Shown: positions 5,449 through 13,371, numbered from the stretch's first letter. The stretch: DNA of 13,834 nt from Paracoccaceae bacterium (GCA_020852535.1 JADZAO010000039.1:1-13834); one strand, 5' to 3'. Notes: generated from the sequence alone by a model not told the origin. Translations and numbers: made by a program.

Positions 5449-7629
5449 CTACCTCAGCCGCATCGCGTTCAACGACACAGTAACCGACGAGAGCGACATG
5501 GCAAGCGCTGCGGCCAGCGGAGTTGCCATACCGACCAGCGCCAAGGGCACCGCGACCATGTTGTAGCCCGCTGAAATCACAAAATTCTCGACGATCCGCC
5601 GCGCCGCCTGCCGCCCAATCCTGAGTGCATCCCCAATGGGAGACATATCCTGACCCAAAAGCACGATATCAGATGCCACCCGCGCCGCATCCAACGCACT
5701 TGCCAGAGATACCGACACATGCGCCGCAGCCAACGCAGCTGTGTCGTTCAGCCCGTCCCCCACCATCAGCACACGCCGACCTTCGGCAGTCAGTGCAGCA
5801 ACCGTGGCAGCCTTTTCAGCAGGCAGCATCCCGTGACGCCAATTGGTAATTCCAAGCCGAGCCGCCAGTTCCAAAACCGCCCCTTCGGCATCACCAGACA
5901 GCAACATCACACCCAACCCCTGAGCCCGCAACGAAAAAACCACCGCCTCGGCCCCCAAACGTAAATTGTCGGAAAAAGTAAAAGCATGAATCGCCCCTGT
6001 GCCATCCGCCAAATAAGTCGATGTTACACTAAGCGGTTCCGCACCGCACCACTCCGCCCGCCCCAGACGTACCCGAAGACCTTGGTAAAGCCCCTCAACC
6101 CCATACCCCGGCACCTCACGCAGTTCCGTCACTACAGCAGGCTCATTCACACCCGCCAAAGCCAAAGCCAACGGATGCGACGAAGCCGCAGCCAAAGCCG
6201 CAGCCAGCGACAGCACATAGGGCTCATGCGCCTCCAGATTAGTCAGGTTAGGCACGCCCATCGTCAGCGTGCCGGTTTTGTCAAAGACCACCGTGTCTAC
6301 CTCTGCCAACCGCTCCAGCGCCGTGCCGTGTTTAATAAGCAACCCCTTACGAAACAGTTTTCCACTTGCCGCCGTTACCACCGCAGGCACAGCCAAACCC
6401 AGCGCACAAGGACAAGTAATAATCAGTACCGCCGCGGAGATATTAATAGAAAACCGCAAGTCGCCACCCGTCTTCCACATCCAAAAGCCAAAGGCACTAA
6501 AGGACAGGATATGCACCAGCGGCGAATAAAGCCGTGCCGCCCGTTCAGCCAAACTAGTGTAACGCGTCTTCGCACTCTCTGCGACCGCTACCAGATCAGC
6601 CATCAAGTGGAGCGACGACTCCCGCCCCGCCGCCGTAACTCGCAGTACCAGCGGCCCCGTCAGATTCACCTCACCCGCCGAAACCACCATTCTCGGCCCC
6701 ACGAACACCGGCAAACTTTCTCCCGTCAAAAGCGAGCGGTCCAATTCCGACTGCCCCTCGGTCACCACGCCATCAACCGGCATCCGCTCACCCGGACGCA
6801 CACGCACAAAATCACCTGCCACCACCTCAGCAATAGGCATCACCACCTCAGCCCCATCCCGCAAGACAGTAGCCCGTGGCACCTCCAACGCTGCCAGTTC
6901 CTTAGCCGCAGACCGCGCCACCGCCCGCGTGCGATGGTCAAGATAGCGCCCCGCCAGCAAGAAAAACGATAGCATTACAGCGGCATCAAAATAAGCATGA
7001 TGCCCTCCCTTCCACGTCTCAAAGAGAGAAATCAAGGAAGCCAAAATCAGTGCCAGCGAAATCGGCACATCCATCCCCAACCGCCCCACACGCAAACTCG
7101 CCCAAGCCGACTTGAAGAAGGGCTGTCCCGCAAAGATCACTGTAGGCAAGGCAATCGCCGCCGAAATCCAGTGGAACAAATCACGCATTGAATTCTCGGC
7201 ACCCGACCAGACGGCAACCGATAGAAGCATCACGTTCATCATACTAAAACCAGCAACGCCAAGCCGCATCAGCAATTCACGCCCTTGCCTATCGGTCTCA
7301 GTCGTGCTCAGCAGACCGAGATCCAACTCATGCGCCTCATAACCAACGCCTTTAAGAACATCGATCAACCGCTCAGCAGTCACACCCGCCTGCGCATCCA
7401 CCGAAACGCGACGCATCGTCAAGTTCACCCGCGCAGAAATCACCCCCGGCACAATCATCAACTCGTGCTCAACCATGCTAATACAAGCCGCACAATGGAT
7501 AGTGGGCAAGGACAGCATCAACCGCGCCGAATACGGTATTGACAGTGCCGCGTTTTGCTCAGCACTAAGAGACCCCATGCGAGCGGAAATGCCAGAGGAG
7601 TCCGTATCCGGACGCCGCGCCATCCTCAT
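5449..7629 (-). CDS. ccoI: CcoI (FixI), copper-exporting P1B-type ATPase for cbb3 assembly
   Basis: This inner-membrane P-type ATPase moves Cu(I) out of the cytoplasm and is required to load the CuB site of cbb3 oxidase. With the start at 7629 it has 726 residues. The heavy-metal-binding domain has CAAC (Cys46, Cys49) in SLPTIHCAACIS. Then come TGES (302-305, actuator), the metal-transport motif CPC (406-408), DKTGT (phosphorylated Asp450), SSHP (His485-Pro486, nucleotide binding) and GDGLND (624-629). About eight membrane helices are expected. The ATG at 7629 comes one base after the ccoH stop; another ATG at 7623 has a better-spaced AGGA and is an alternative. Unlike many FixI/CcoI proteins I do not see a second Cys cluster before the CxxC domain. 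It is co-transcribed with ccoG, ccoH and ccoS. Confidence 0.95.
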   Translation of the reverse strand: MRMARRPDTDSSGISARMGSLSAEQNAALSIPYSARLMLSLPTIHCAACISMVEHELMIVPGVISARVNLTMRRVSVDAQAGVTAERLIDVLKGVGYEAHELDLGLLSTTETDRQGRELLMRLGVAGFSMMNVMLLSVAVWSGAENSMRDLFHWISAAIALPTVIFAGQPFFKSAWASLRVGRLGMDVPISLALILASLISLFETWKGGHHAYFDAAVMLSFFLLAGRYLDHRTRAVARSAAKELAALEVPRATVLRDGAEVVMPIAEVVAGDFVRVRPGERMPVDGVVTEGQSELDRSLLTGESLPVFVGPRMVVSAGEVNLTGPLVLRVTAAGRESSLHLMADLVAVAESAKTRYTSLAERAARLYSPLVHILSFSAFGFWMWKTGGDLRFSINISAAVLIITCPCALGLAVPAVVTAASGKLFRKGLLIKHGTALERLAEVDTVVFDKTGTLTMGVPNLTNLEAHEPYVLSLAAALAAASSHPLALALAGVNEPAVVTELREVPGYGVEGLYQGLRVRLGRAEWCGAEPLSVTSTYLADGTGAIHAFTFSDNLRLGAEAVVFSLRAQGLGVMLLSGDAEGAVLELAARLGITNWRHGMLPAEKAATVAALTAEGRRVLMVGDGLNDTAALAAAHVSVSLASALDAARVASDIVLLGQDMSPIGDALRIGRQAARRIVENFVISAGYNMVAVPLALVGMATPLAAALAMSLSSVTVSLNAMRLR

Positions 7630-7630
7630 C

Positions 7631-8089
7631 CTAGCGTTCCACGAAAAGATCAGACCGCTGACGGAACACCGTACCATCCGGTGCCGTCGCTCTAATCATC
7701 ATCATCCATTTACCGGGGTTCAGCTTTACATCCGACACCCAGACACCGTTCTTCAATGCAAAAATCGGCTTCGTATCCTCGCTCGTCTCGGTCGTACGGC
7801 CTAGCAAAACGTCCAGCGCCGTCACAGGCGCAACATCAACGCCCTTGCGGATGTCGATACTCAACTGCCCGCCCGCATAACCATACACCAATGTCCAGCC
7901 GAGGGCCTCTTGTGCTTTCTTCTCAGCGTCAAAGGTCTGGCTAGCAATATAGCCGTTTTCAACCTCCAACCCCGGAAATGTACTTACCGCCTTAACCGCC
8001 ATCACAACGTTCACACCAATAATCACCGCAAAGGCCCCGACCGTGATGCCAAGCACATGCTTGCCCGTCAGTTCGACCATGTCAGTCAT
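7631..8089 (-). CDS. ccoH: CcoH (FixH), cbb3 oxidase assembly protein
   Basis: This small single-span inner-membrane protein stays associated with the cbb3 oxidase during and after assembly. At 152 residues it matches the FixH/CcoH family. One membrane helix lies at about residues 11-33 (HVLGITVGAFAVIIGVNVV). The family block FPGLEVENGYIASQTFD follows directly, and a periplasmic beta-rich domain ends in FVER. The start ATG at 8089 overlaps the ccoG stop by 8 bases and has a strong ribosome site (GGAGAGG directly ahead); the frame stays open further upstream, but that part only mirrors ccoG. The overlap implies translational coupling. It is the second gene of ccoGHIS. Confidence 0.94.
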   Translation of the reverse strand: MTDMVELTGKHVLGITVGAFAVIIGVNVVMAVKAVSTFPGLEVENGYIASQTFDAEKKAQEALGWTLVYGYAGGQLSIDIRKGVDVAPVTALDVLLGRTTETSEDTKPIFALKNGVWVSDVKLNPGKWMMMIRATAPDGTVFRQRSDLFVER

Positions 8090-9500
8090 CCTCTCCGTTG
8101 AACACAGTGTCATAAGACACACGCTCGGTTCCGTCTTCGTTGGCAACCCACAGCCTAATCTCACTGTGCTCCTCGGTCGCACCATCACTACCGGGCGGCG
8201 CCTCAACATAAACACGCTGCTGGTAGGTCTCGTTTGCGGGCACCATAACCTTAGCCCCCTCTTCTCCCTCCAGCGTCAGAGAAAAAGGACTACCCGCAGT
8301 CAAAGTAATGAAGAACCACTTGTCCTCGCCTGACATGTTACGCAACCGAAGATCATAGATATTGCGAATCGTACCATCGGAAAGGGTCACATAAAGTGGA
8401 TTTCTAACAGGCGTCACGCTGACATTGATAGGTAATCGCAAAAAAAGTGCCACTATCAACCCCACACCGACCGCACTCCAAAGCACAGTGTACATCATGG
8501 TACGAAAACGGAACACATGACTCCATACACTCTTTGGCAGCTTACCCGCACGCTCCCGCGTCTCATCGGTCAACGCGATATAGCCAATCAGCCCACGCGG
8601 CTTTCCGATCTTATCCATGGTATCATCGCACGCATCAATGCACAGCCCGCAAGTAATACAAGCCATCTGCTGGCCGTTCCTAATGTCAATTCCCATCGGA
8701 CAAACGTTGACACAGGCCATGCAATCAATGCAATCACCACTGCCCTCGACGCTCTGCTTGCCACGCGGCTCGCCCCGCCAGTCGCGATAAGCGATAGTAA
8801 TCGTATCTTCATCCATCATCGCCGCCTGAATCCGCGGCCATGGACAGGCATAAATGCAAATCTGTTCGCGAGCAAAACCACCAAAAGTAAATGTCGTAAG
8901 CGTCAAAATCAGCATGGTAATATAAGCGATGGGATGGGCATTACCCGTCACCAAATCAACTGCCAACTGCGGCGCATCGGTAAAATAGAACACCCAGACC
9001 CCGCCCGTCACCAGCCCAATCAAGAACCACAGCGACCATTTCACCGCCCGCTTTAGCACCTTCTCGGCATCCCAGCTCTGACGGTGCAGACGGATACGAG
9101 CGTTTCGGTCACCCTCGACCCAACGTTCGACAAGGATAAAGAGGTCAGTCCAAACCGTCTGCGGACAGGCATAGCCACACCAGACCCGCCCCACCGCGCT
9201 GGTAAACAAAAAGAGACCCAACCCCGCCATAATCAGTAGTCCCGCCACAAAATAGAATTCATGTGGCCAGATTTCGATCATGAAAAAAAAGAACCGCCGG
9301 TTCGCCATGTCAATCAGCACAGCCTGATCAGGCAAATTTGGCCCGCGATCCCAGCGTAACCACGGGGTAATGTAATAAATCCCCAACGTCACCAGCATAA
9401 TCCACCACTTAAGAGTGCGGAAACTGCCCTTCACACGACGCGGAAAAATAGGTTCGCGGGCGGCGTAAAGGCTAGTGGGCTCGGGATCAGGTAATGACAA
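8082..9500 (-). CDS. ccoG: CcoG (RdxA/FixG), Fe-S membrane protein and cupric reductase for cbb3 assembly
   Basis: CcoG is an inner-membrane protein with two 4Fe-4S centres, shown in Rhodobacter to reduce Cu(II) during cbb3 assembly. The 472 residues hold about five membrane helices, Cys motifs CGYAC (108-112) and CIYAC (215-219), a bacterial ferredoxin-type domain with C-x2-C-x2-C-x3-CP (257-268) and C-x2-C-x2-C-x3-C (281-291), and a C-terminal Ig-like FixG domain (about 355-465). The start is TTG (plus-strand CAA at 9498-9500), preceded by GGAG at 7 bases; the N-terminus so obtained (LYAAREPIFPRRVKG at residues 11-25) is standard, and no ATG or GTG is available nearer. It is first in ccoGHIS, 58 bases downstream of an Fnr box, and overlaps ccoH. 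Confidence 0.96.
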   Translation of the reverse strand: MSLPDPEPTSLYAAREPIFPRRVKGSFRTLKWWIMLVTLGIYYITPWLRWDRGPNLPDQAVLIDMANRRFFFFMIEIWPHEFYFVAGLLIMAGLGLFLFTSAVGRVWCGYACPQTVWTDLFILVERWVEGDRNARIRLHRQSWDAEKVLKRAVKWSLWFLIGLVTGGVWVFYFTDAPQLAVDLVTGNAHPIAYITMLILTLTTFTFGGFAREQICIYACPWPRIQAAMMDEDTITIAYRDWRGEPRGKQSVEGSGDCIDCMACVNVCPMGIDIRNGQQMACITCGLCIDACDDTMDKIGKPRGLIGYIALTDETRERAGKLPKSVWSHVFRFRTMMYTVLWSAVGVGLIVALFLRLPINVSVTPVRNPLYVTLSDGTIRNIYDLRLRNMSGEDKWFFITLTAGSPFSLTLEGEEGAKVMVPANETYQQRVYVEAPPGSDGATEEHSEIRLWVANEDGTERVSYDTVFNGEDD

Positions 9501-9542
9501 GGCAGACTCCGGGGTTCAAAATCTGCGATGGGTATCAGCGCA

Positions 9543-9556
9543 AAGGGCAGTCCCTT
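9543..9556. promoter_or_regulatory. Inverted repeat between Fnr box and ccoG start site
   Basis: AAGGG and CCCTT are perfect inverted arms around CAGT. The element lies two bases from the Fnr box, on the promoter side, where RNA polymerase would contact the -35 to -20 region. It may be a second operator or chance. Confidence 0.3.
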
Positions 9557-9558
9557 CC

Positions 9559-9572
9559 TTGATATGCATCAA
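9559..9572 (-). promoter_or_regulatory. Fnr/FixK-type box upstream of ccoGHIS
   Basis: TTGATATGCATCAA matches the consensus TTGAT-N4-ATCAA at all ten fixed positions. Its centre lies 41-42 bases upstream of a predicted start site near 9524, given the -10-like GATACC at 9536-9531, which is the class II activator arrangement. FnrL (oxygen-labile 4Fe-4S) is the expected regulator in Rhodobacterales; a FixK-like protein could bind the same site. Confidence 0.85.
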
Positions 9573-9681
9573 ATCCACATCTACGCTACAACTTTGTATC
9601 TGCAATATACGCGCACGCCGATAACGCTTTGCAAGAAATGCTTGGCATCAAGAATCTAAGTCACACGCTTATTTTGGTGTC

Positions 9682-9694
9682 AGTTATATTAACT
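9682..9694. repeat. 13-bp palindrome in the ccoP-ccoG gap
   Basis: AGTTA-TAT-TAACT is a perfect 5-3-5 inverted repeat, about 110 bases upstream of the ccoG Fnr box. Short dyads of this form can be operators, but the local A+T richness raises the chance of coincidence. Confidence 0.3.
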
Positions 9695-9722
9695 TAAAAC
9701 ATAATCCACATCTGCAACTAAT

Positions 9723-9736
9723 GTAAAAATTTTTAC
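9723..9736. repeat. 14-bp perfect palindrome GTAAAAATTTTTAC
   Basis: All 14 bases are self-complementary without a spacer. It lies midway between the ccoP terminator and the ccoG promoter. It may be a binding site for a nucleoid or regulatory protein; no function can be assigned. Confidence 0.3.
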
Positions 9737-9837
9737 CAAAGCTCACCTTACACTCGTTACAAGAAAAATGCCTCCCACCTTTCTTGGTCCAGTCAATCTA
9801 ACATCAAAATAAGCGAGACAATAAATAACGCACAGTC

Positions 9838-9900
9838 AAAAGAAAAAAGGCATCGACACGAACCTTCGGAAAACCCGAAAACAGGTCCACACCGATGCCT
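9838..9900 (-). terminator. Long structured intrinsic terminator of ccoNOQP
   Basis: On the minus strand AGGCATCG (9900-9893) pairs fully with CGATGCCT (9855-9848). Inside, GTGT faces GTGT as four tandem G-U pairs, GGACCT pairs with AGGTTC (one G-U), and an apical TCGG/CCGA stem closes a 5-base loop, with a 4-base bulge on one side. A T-rich run (TTTTTTCTTTT, counting from the stem's last base) follows. The hairpin begins 36 bases after the ccoP stop. It should end most ccoNOQP transcripts before ccoG. Confidence 0.88.
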
Positions 9901-9936
9901 TGACCGCCAGAGGGTAAAAACCCAGCGGGATCGTCT

Positions 9937-10818
9937 TTACTCGCCACCCCCGCGCGAGTGAACATAGGCCGCAACAGCGCGGATTTCATCCTCGCTTAAG
10001 CGTCCGGCCCAGGCTGGCATAACGCCAAAACGTGCATAATTAACCGTATCTTTAATCATATCGCGGTCACCACCATACAACCAAATCGCGTCAGTCAAGT
10101 TCGGCGCGCCCTGCGTGCGATCGCCCATACCCTGTTCACCATGACAAACCGAACAATTGTCAGCAAACAGCGTGGCACCCTCGGCAGCAAGCGCCTTATC
10201 ATGCTCCTGCCCTGAAATCGCCAGCACATGCTCTACCACCGCATTGATCTGCGTGGGTTCCAACAAGCCATCCACGCCAAATTTCGGCATTTCCGAATAG
10301 CGAGCCTCAGGGTCACTGGTATTCCGGACACCGTGAGTAATCGTGGTATAGATCGCCTCCATATCACCCCCCCACAGCCAATCATTGTCCAAAAGGTTCG
10401 GATAGCCTTTGCCCTGAACGCCCGCCGCACCTGAACCGTGGCATTGCGCACAGTTGTTACGGAAGATCGAAGCCCCCGCCGGTTCGGCATAAGCCATCAG
10501 CGTCTTGTCCGCCGGAATTGCCGTCAGATCAGCCGCAACAAGGCTAGCTTTAATGCCTGCATTAGCAGCATCAAAGCGATCAATCTCGGCCTGAACATCA
10601 GCACGGGTCGAAGATTGCAACAGCCCTGGCGTCGCCCCTTTAATAAGTGGCCATGCCGGATAGGCAATGACATAACCGACCGACCAAATGATAGTCAGGC
10701 AAAACACCCAGACCCACCAGCGCGGCAGCGGATTGTTCAACTCTTCAATCCCGTCCCAACTATGTCCGGTCGTGCCGACACCTTGAGCAGGTTTCTTGAT
10801 GACTTTCTTGGCGCACAT
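9937..10818 (-). CDS. ccoP: CcoP, diheme cytochrome c subunit of cbb3 oxidase
   Basis: CcoP is the membrane-anchored diheme cytochrome c that takes electrons from soluble or membrane cytochrome c and passes them to CcoO. The 293 residues contain a cytoplasmic N-terminus with GHSWDGIEELNNPLPRWW (18-35), one membrane helix (about 35-59, ending AYPAWPLI), and two periplasmic cytochrome domains with heme motifs CAQCH (123-127) and CSVCH (222-226). The likely axial methionines are Met177 (EMPKFG) and Met267 (VMPAW). The ATG at 10818 lies 3 bases after the ccoQ stop, with GTGAGAG upstream as a weak ribosome site. It is the last gene of ccoNOQP and is followed by a strong terminator. Length and motif spacing are normal. 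Confidence 0.97.
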   Translation of the reverse strand: MCAKKVIKKPAQGVGTTGHSWDGIEELNNPLPRWWVWVFCLTIIWSVGYVIAYPAWPLIKGATPGLLQSSTRADVQAEIDRFDAANAGIKASLVAADLTAIPADKTLMAYAEPAGASIFRNNCAQCHGSGAAGVQGKGYPNLLDNDWLWGGDMEAIYTTITHGVRNTSDPEARYSEMPKFGVDGLLEPTQINAVVEHVLAISGQEHDKALAAEGATLFADNCSVCHGEQGMGDRTQGAPNLTDAIWLYGGDRDMIKDTVNYARFGVMPAWAGRLSEDEIRAVAAYVHSRGGGE

Positions 10819-10821
10819 CTC

Positions 10822-11016
10822 TCACGCCTCCATCTCGCCGCGACGACTATCAGCGGCAGGTTTCATGTCATTACGAAAGATCAAGGCGGCGGCATCTTGA
10901 TGCAGTCGGCTTGATCGGGGGCGGTAGGCGAAGACGATCACGCCCAGAAACACCACTGTCAACGCGACCAGTGCCCAACTATCAGCAACAAAGCGCAGAA
11001 AACCATAGTTATCCAT
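10822..11016 (-). CDS. ccoQ: CcoQ, small subunit of cbb3 oxidase
   Basis: CcoQ is a small single-span protein that stabilises the cbb3 complex and helps CcoP associate with CcoNO; in Rhodobacter it also protects the enzyme from oxygen. The 64 residues begin MDNYGFLRFVADSWA, have one membrane helix (about 14-31, ALVALTVVFLGVIVFAY), then a basic RPRSSR and a charged cytoplasmic tail. The ribosome site is very good (GGGAGG, 8 bases before ATG). Gaps are 14 bases after ccoO and 3 bases before ccoP. No heme motif is present, as expected. Confidence 0.92.
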   Translation of the reverse strand: MDNYGFLRFVADSWALVALTVVFLGVIVFAYRPRSSRLHQDAAALIFRNDMKPAADSRRGEMEA

Positions 11017-11030
11017 GTTCCTGTCCTCCC

Positions 11031-11756
11031 TTATCGGCTTGCATCAGGCGTGAAGGTCGAAAAATCGACCATCGTGCCCAGCACTTGCAAATAGGCGATA
11101 AGCGCATCCATCTCAGTCACGTCCGGTTGTCCGTCAAAGTTCGACACGTTAACCTTGCCATAGCGTTCGAGTAACCCGACCGTATCGGCATTCGGATCAA
11201 CCTGAGCCGCAAAATCAACCACAGCATTTGCAATGTGTTCTTCAGTGTAGGGCACCCCCACCATGGAAGAGGCCCACATCCTAGCACCGATATACTTACC
11301 ATCGAGCTTCACGCTCGACAAAAAGCCGTATTTTGGCATCACCGATTCAGGCACCACCGATTGCGGATCAGTCAGATGATCCACATGCCAAGCATCCGAA
11401 TACTTACCGCCCACACGCGCCAGATCTGGTCCCGTACGCTTTGATCCCCACTGGAATGGATGATCATACTGCGACTCGGCCGCCAGCGAGTAATGACCAT
11501 AGCGCTCCACCTCGTCACGCATCGGACGGATCATCTGACTGTGACAGACATAGCAGCCCTCGCGCAGATAAACCTCCTGTCCCGCCAACTCCAGCGGGGT
11601 GTAGGGGCGAACCCCTTCCACCTTTTCAATAGTGTTCTCCAGATAGAACAGAGGCACAATCTGCACGATCCCACCAATTGCCACCACCAAAAGCGACAAG
11701 ACCATCAACAGCGTGGCGTGCGTTTCGATAGCCTTGTGCTTGTCAAGAAAAGCCAT
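11031..11756 (-). CDS. ccoO: CcoO, monoheme cytochrome c subunit of cbb3 oxidase
   Basis: CcoO is the membrane-anchored monoheme cytochrome c that feeds electrons to the heme b/b3-CuB core in CcoN. Starting at the ATG at 11756 it has 241 residues. One membrane anchor lies at about 15-38 (LLMVLSLLVVAIGGIVQIVP). The heme motif CYVCH is at 68-72 in EGCYVCHSQMIRPM, WGSKRTGPDLARVGGKYSDAWH follows in two blocks, and the likely axial Met140 is in SVMPKYGFL. The frame is open 15 codons further upstream, but that part overlaps the ccoN tail. The chosen ATG is 13 bases after the ccoN stop and has AAGGGGG about 8 bases ahead. Motifs and length are typical. Confidence 0.97.
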   Translation of the reverse strand: MAFLDKHKAIETHATLLMVLSLLVVAIGGIVQIVPLFYLENTIEKVEGVRPYTPLELAGQEVYLREGCYVCHSQMIRPMRDEVERYGHYSLAAESQYDHPFQWGSKRTGPDLARVGGKYSDAWHVDHLTDPQSVVPESVMPKYGFLSSVKLDGKYIGARMWASSMVGVPYTEEHIANAVVDFAAQVDPNADTVGLLERYGKVNVSNFDGQPDVTEMDALIAYLQVLGTMVDFSTFTPDASR

Positions 11757-11769
11757 TGTCTCTGCCCCC

Positions 11770-13371
11770 TTATTCCGAAGGAATAACCGCGCCAGCAGCA
11801 CCAGCCCGTACGGGCTGGGCGCGGACGGTCATCCACAGATTGTAACACATGATCAAAGCACCGGTCAGGAACATAACCCCGCCCATCCCGCGCACGACAT
11901 ACATCGGAAACTTCGCGGCCACGGTGTCAGCAAAAGTATTCACAAGGAAGCCGTTCGCATCAACTTCACGCCACATCAGCCCTTCCATGATGCCTGTCAC
12001 CCACATAGCCGAAGCGTAAAGTACGATCCCGATGGTCGCGAGCCAGAAATGCCAGCTAACCAGCTTCAGGCTATACAATCCCTCGCGGTTCCACAGACGC
12101 GGAACAAGAAAATAAAGTACACCAAAAGTGATCATCCCGTTCCAGCCCAGCGCACCGGAATGCACATGGCCAATGGTCCAATCAGTATAATGTGACAAGC
12201 TATTCACGGCCTTGATGCTCATCATCGGACCTTCAAAGGTCGACATGCCATAAAAACCGATAGAAACCACCATCATCCGAATGATCGGATCAGTACGAAG
12301 CTTGTCCCATGCGCCCGACAGGGTCATCAGACCGTTTATCATACCACCCCAAGAAGGCATCCAAAGCATGACCGAAAAGACCATACCAAGGGTCGAAGCC
12401 CAATCTGGTAAAGCGGTGTAATGCAGATGATGCGGCCCAGCCCAGATATAAAGAAAGATCAGCGCCCAAAAGTGGACAATCGACAACTTATAAGAAAAAA
12501 TCGGCTTTTCTGCTTGTTTTGGCACGAAGTAATACATCATGCCCAAAAAGCCTGCGGTCAGAAAGAAACCCACCGCATTATGGCCATACCACCATTGCAC
12601 CATCGCCGATTGAACACCCGAAAATAGCGTGATCTCAGCCGATCCAAAGATCGACACCGGCACGGCAAGATTGTTACCAAGATGCAGCATAGCCACAGTC
12701 AGGATCATCGCAAGAAAGAACCAGTTAGCCACATAAATGTGAGGTTCTTTACGCTTCATCACGGTCCCTGCAAAGGCGACCAGATAGGCAACCCAGACGA
12801 TGGTCAGCCAGATGTCCACATACCAGACGGGCTCAGCATACTCCTGCGCCTGAGTGGCCCCCAGAACGTAACCCGTCGCAGCCAGCACAATCATCAGCTG
12901 GTATCCCCAGAATACGAACCAGCCTAGATTGCCGCCGAACAGCCGCGCCGCACTGGTACGCTGCACAACGTAAAAAGACGACATAATCAGCGCGTTGCCA
13001 CCAAAGGCAAAAATAACCGCACTAGTATGCAACGGACGCAACCGACCAAAGTTCAAATAGGGTTGTGCCCATTCGAAATTCAACGACGGAAAAGCCAGCT
13101 GGAAAGCAATGACAACACCGACCAGAAAGCCCACCACACCCCAAAACGCCGTGGCAATCGCTCCGGCCCGTATCACACTGTCAAAATATTCTCTTTGATA
13201 AACGACTTTTCCCTCACCCATCGTGCGCAACGTCCACAGAAAGACGATAGCGGCTGCCAACATCACTTCCACGGCATTAACCATATAGGCGAGATCGCGT
13301 GCATAATTGGCAGCAATGGCGGCAAAAACCGCAATCACCCCAAGCACGCCCAATTTCACATAATCCCACAT
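11770..13371 (-). CDS. ccoN: CcoN, catalytic subunit of cbb3-type cytochrome c oxidase
   Basis: CcoN is the heme-copper catalytic core in the inner membrane that reduces oxygen to water with high affinity and pumps protons. The 533 residues form about 14 membrane helices, including the two extra N-terminal helices seen in Rhodobacter-type CcoN. Visible metal ligands are His115 (RPLHTSAVIFAFGG, heme b), His264 (WWYGHNAVGFF, CuB), His314 and His315 (GPHHLHYTALPDW, CuB), and His402 and His404 (TIGHVHSGALGWNG, heme b3 and heme b). The conserved IVHFWALIFLYIW lies just before the His pair. The ATG at 13371 has AGGGA 7 bases upstream. It is the first gene of ccoNOQP, 118 bases below an Fnr box. The N-terminus and ligand blocks strongly resemble Rhodobacter proteins. 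Confidence 0.98.
   Translation of the reverse strand: MWDYVKLGVLGVIAVFAAIAANYARDLAYMVNAVEVMLAAAIVFLWTLRTMGEGKVVYQREYFDSVIRAGAIATAFWGVVGFLVGVVIAFQLAFPSLNFEWAQPYLNFGRLRPLHTSAVIFAFGGNALIMSSFYVVQRTSAARLFGGNLGWFVFWGYQLMIVLAATGYVLGATQAQEYAEPVWYVDIWLTIVWVAYLVAFAGTVMKRKEPHIYVANWFFLAMILTVAMLHLGNNLAVPVSIFGSAEITLFSGVQSAMVQWWYGHNAVGFFLTAGFLGMMYYFVPKQAEKPIFSYKLSIVHFWALIFLYIWAGPHHLHYTALPDWASTLGMVFSVMLWMPSWGGMINGLMTLSGAWDKLRTDPIIRMMVVSIGFYGMSTFEGPMMSIKAVNSLSHYTDWTIGHVHSGALGWNGMITFGVLYFLVPRLWNREGLYSLKLVSWHFWLATIGIVLYASAMWVTGIMEGLMWREVDANGFLVNTFADTVAAKFPMYVVRGMGGVMFLTGALIMCYNLWMTVRAQPVRAGAAGAVIPSE

Larger units (their letters stand above)
9501..9936. other. Regulatory gap between the ccoNOQP and ccoGHIS operons
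   Basis: This 436-base stretch carries no gene that I recognise. Going along the minus strand it holds the ccoP terminator (9838-9900), an A+T-rich middle with two perfect palindromes, then an Fnr box (9559-9572), an inverted repeat (9543-9556) and a -10-like GATACC (9536-9531) leading to ccoG. A 61-codon minus frame at 9804-9989 is only the ccoP tail in another frame plus the terminator. Confidence 0.7.

Noticed and set aside
5986..6972. 328-codon + strand reading frame inside ccoI
   Set aside because: It lies wholly antisense to conserved ccoI motifs. Its composition (Arg, Gln, His, Pro) is that of a mirrored GC-skewed gene, and it has no ribosome site or domain.
8090..8215. Longer N-terminus for CcoH
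   Set aside because: The extra 42 residues merely overlap the ccoG 3' end in another frame; the ATG at 8089 has a strong ribosome site and gives the normal CcoH length.
11757..11801. Longer N-terminus for CcoO
   Set aside because: The extension overlaps the ccoN 3' end, and the ATG at 11756 matches the usual CcoO start with a good ribosome site.
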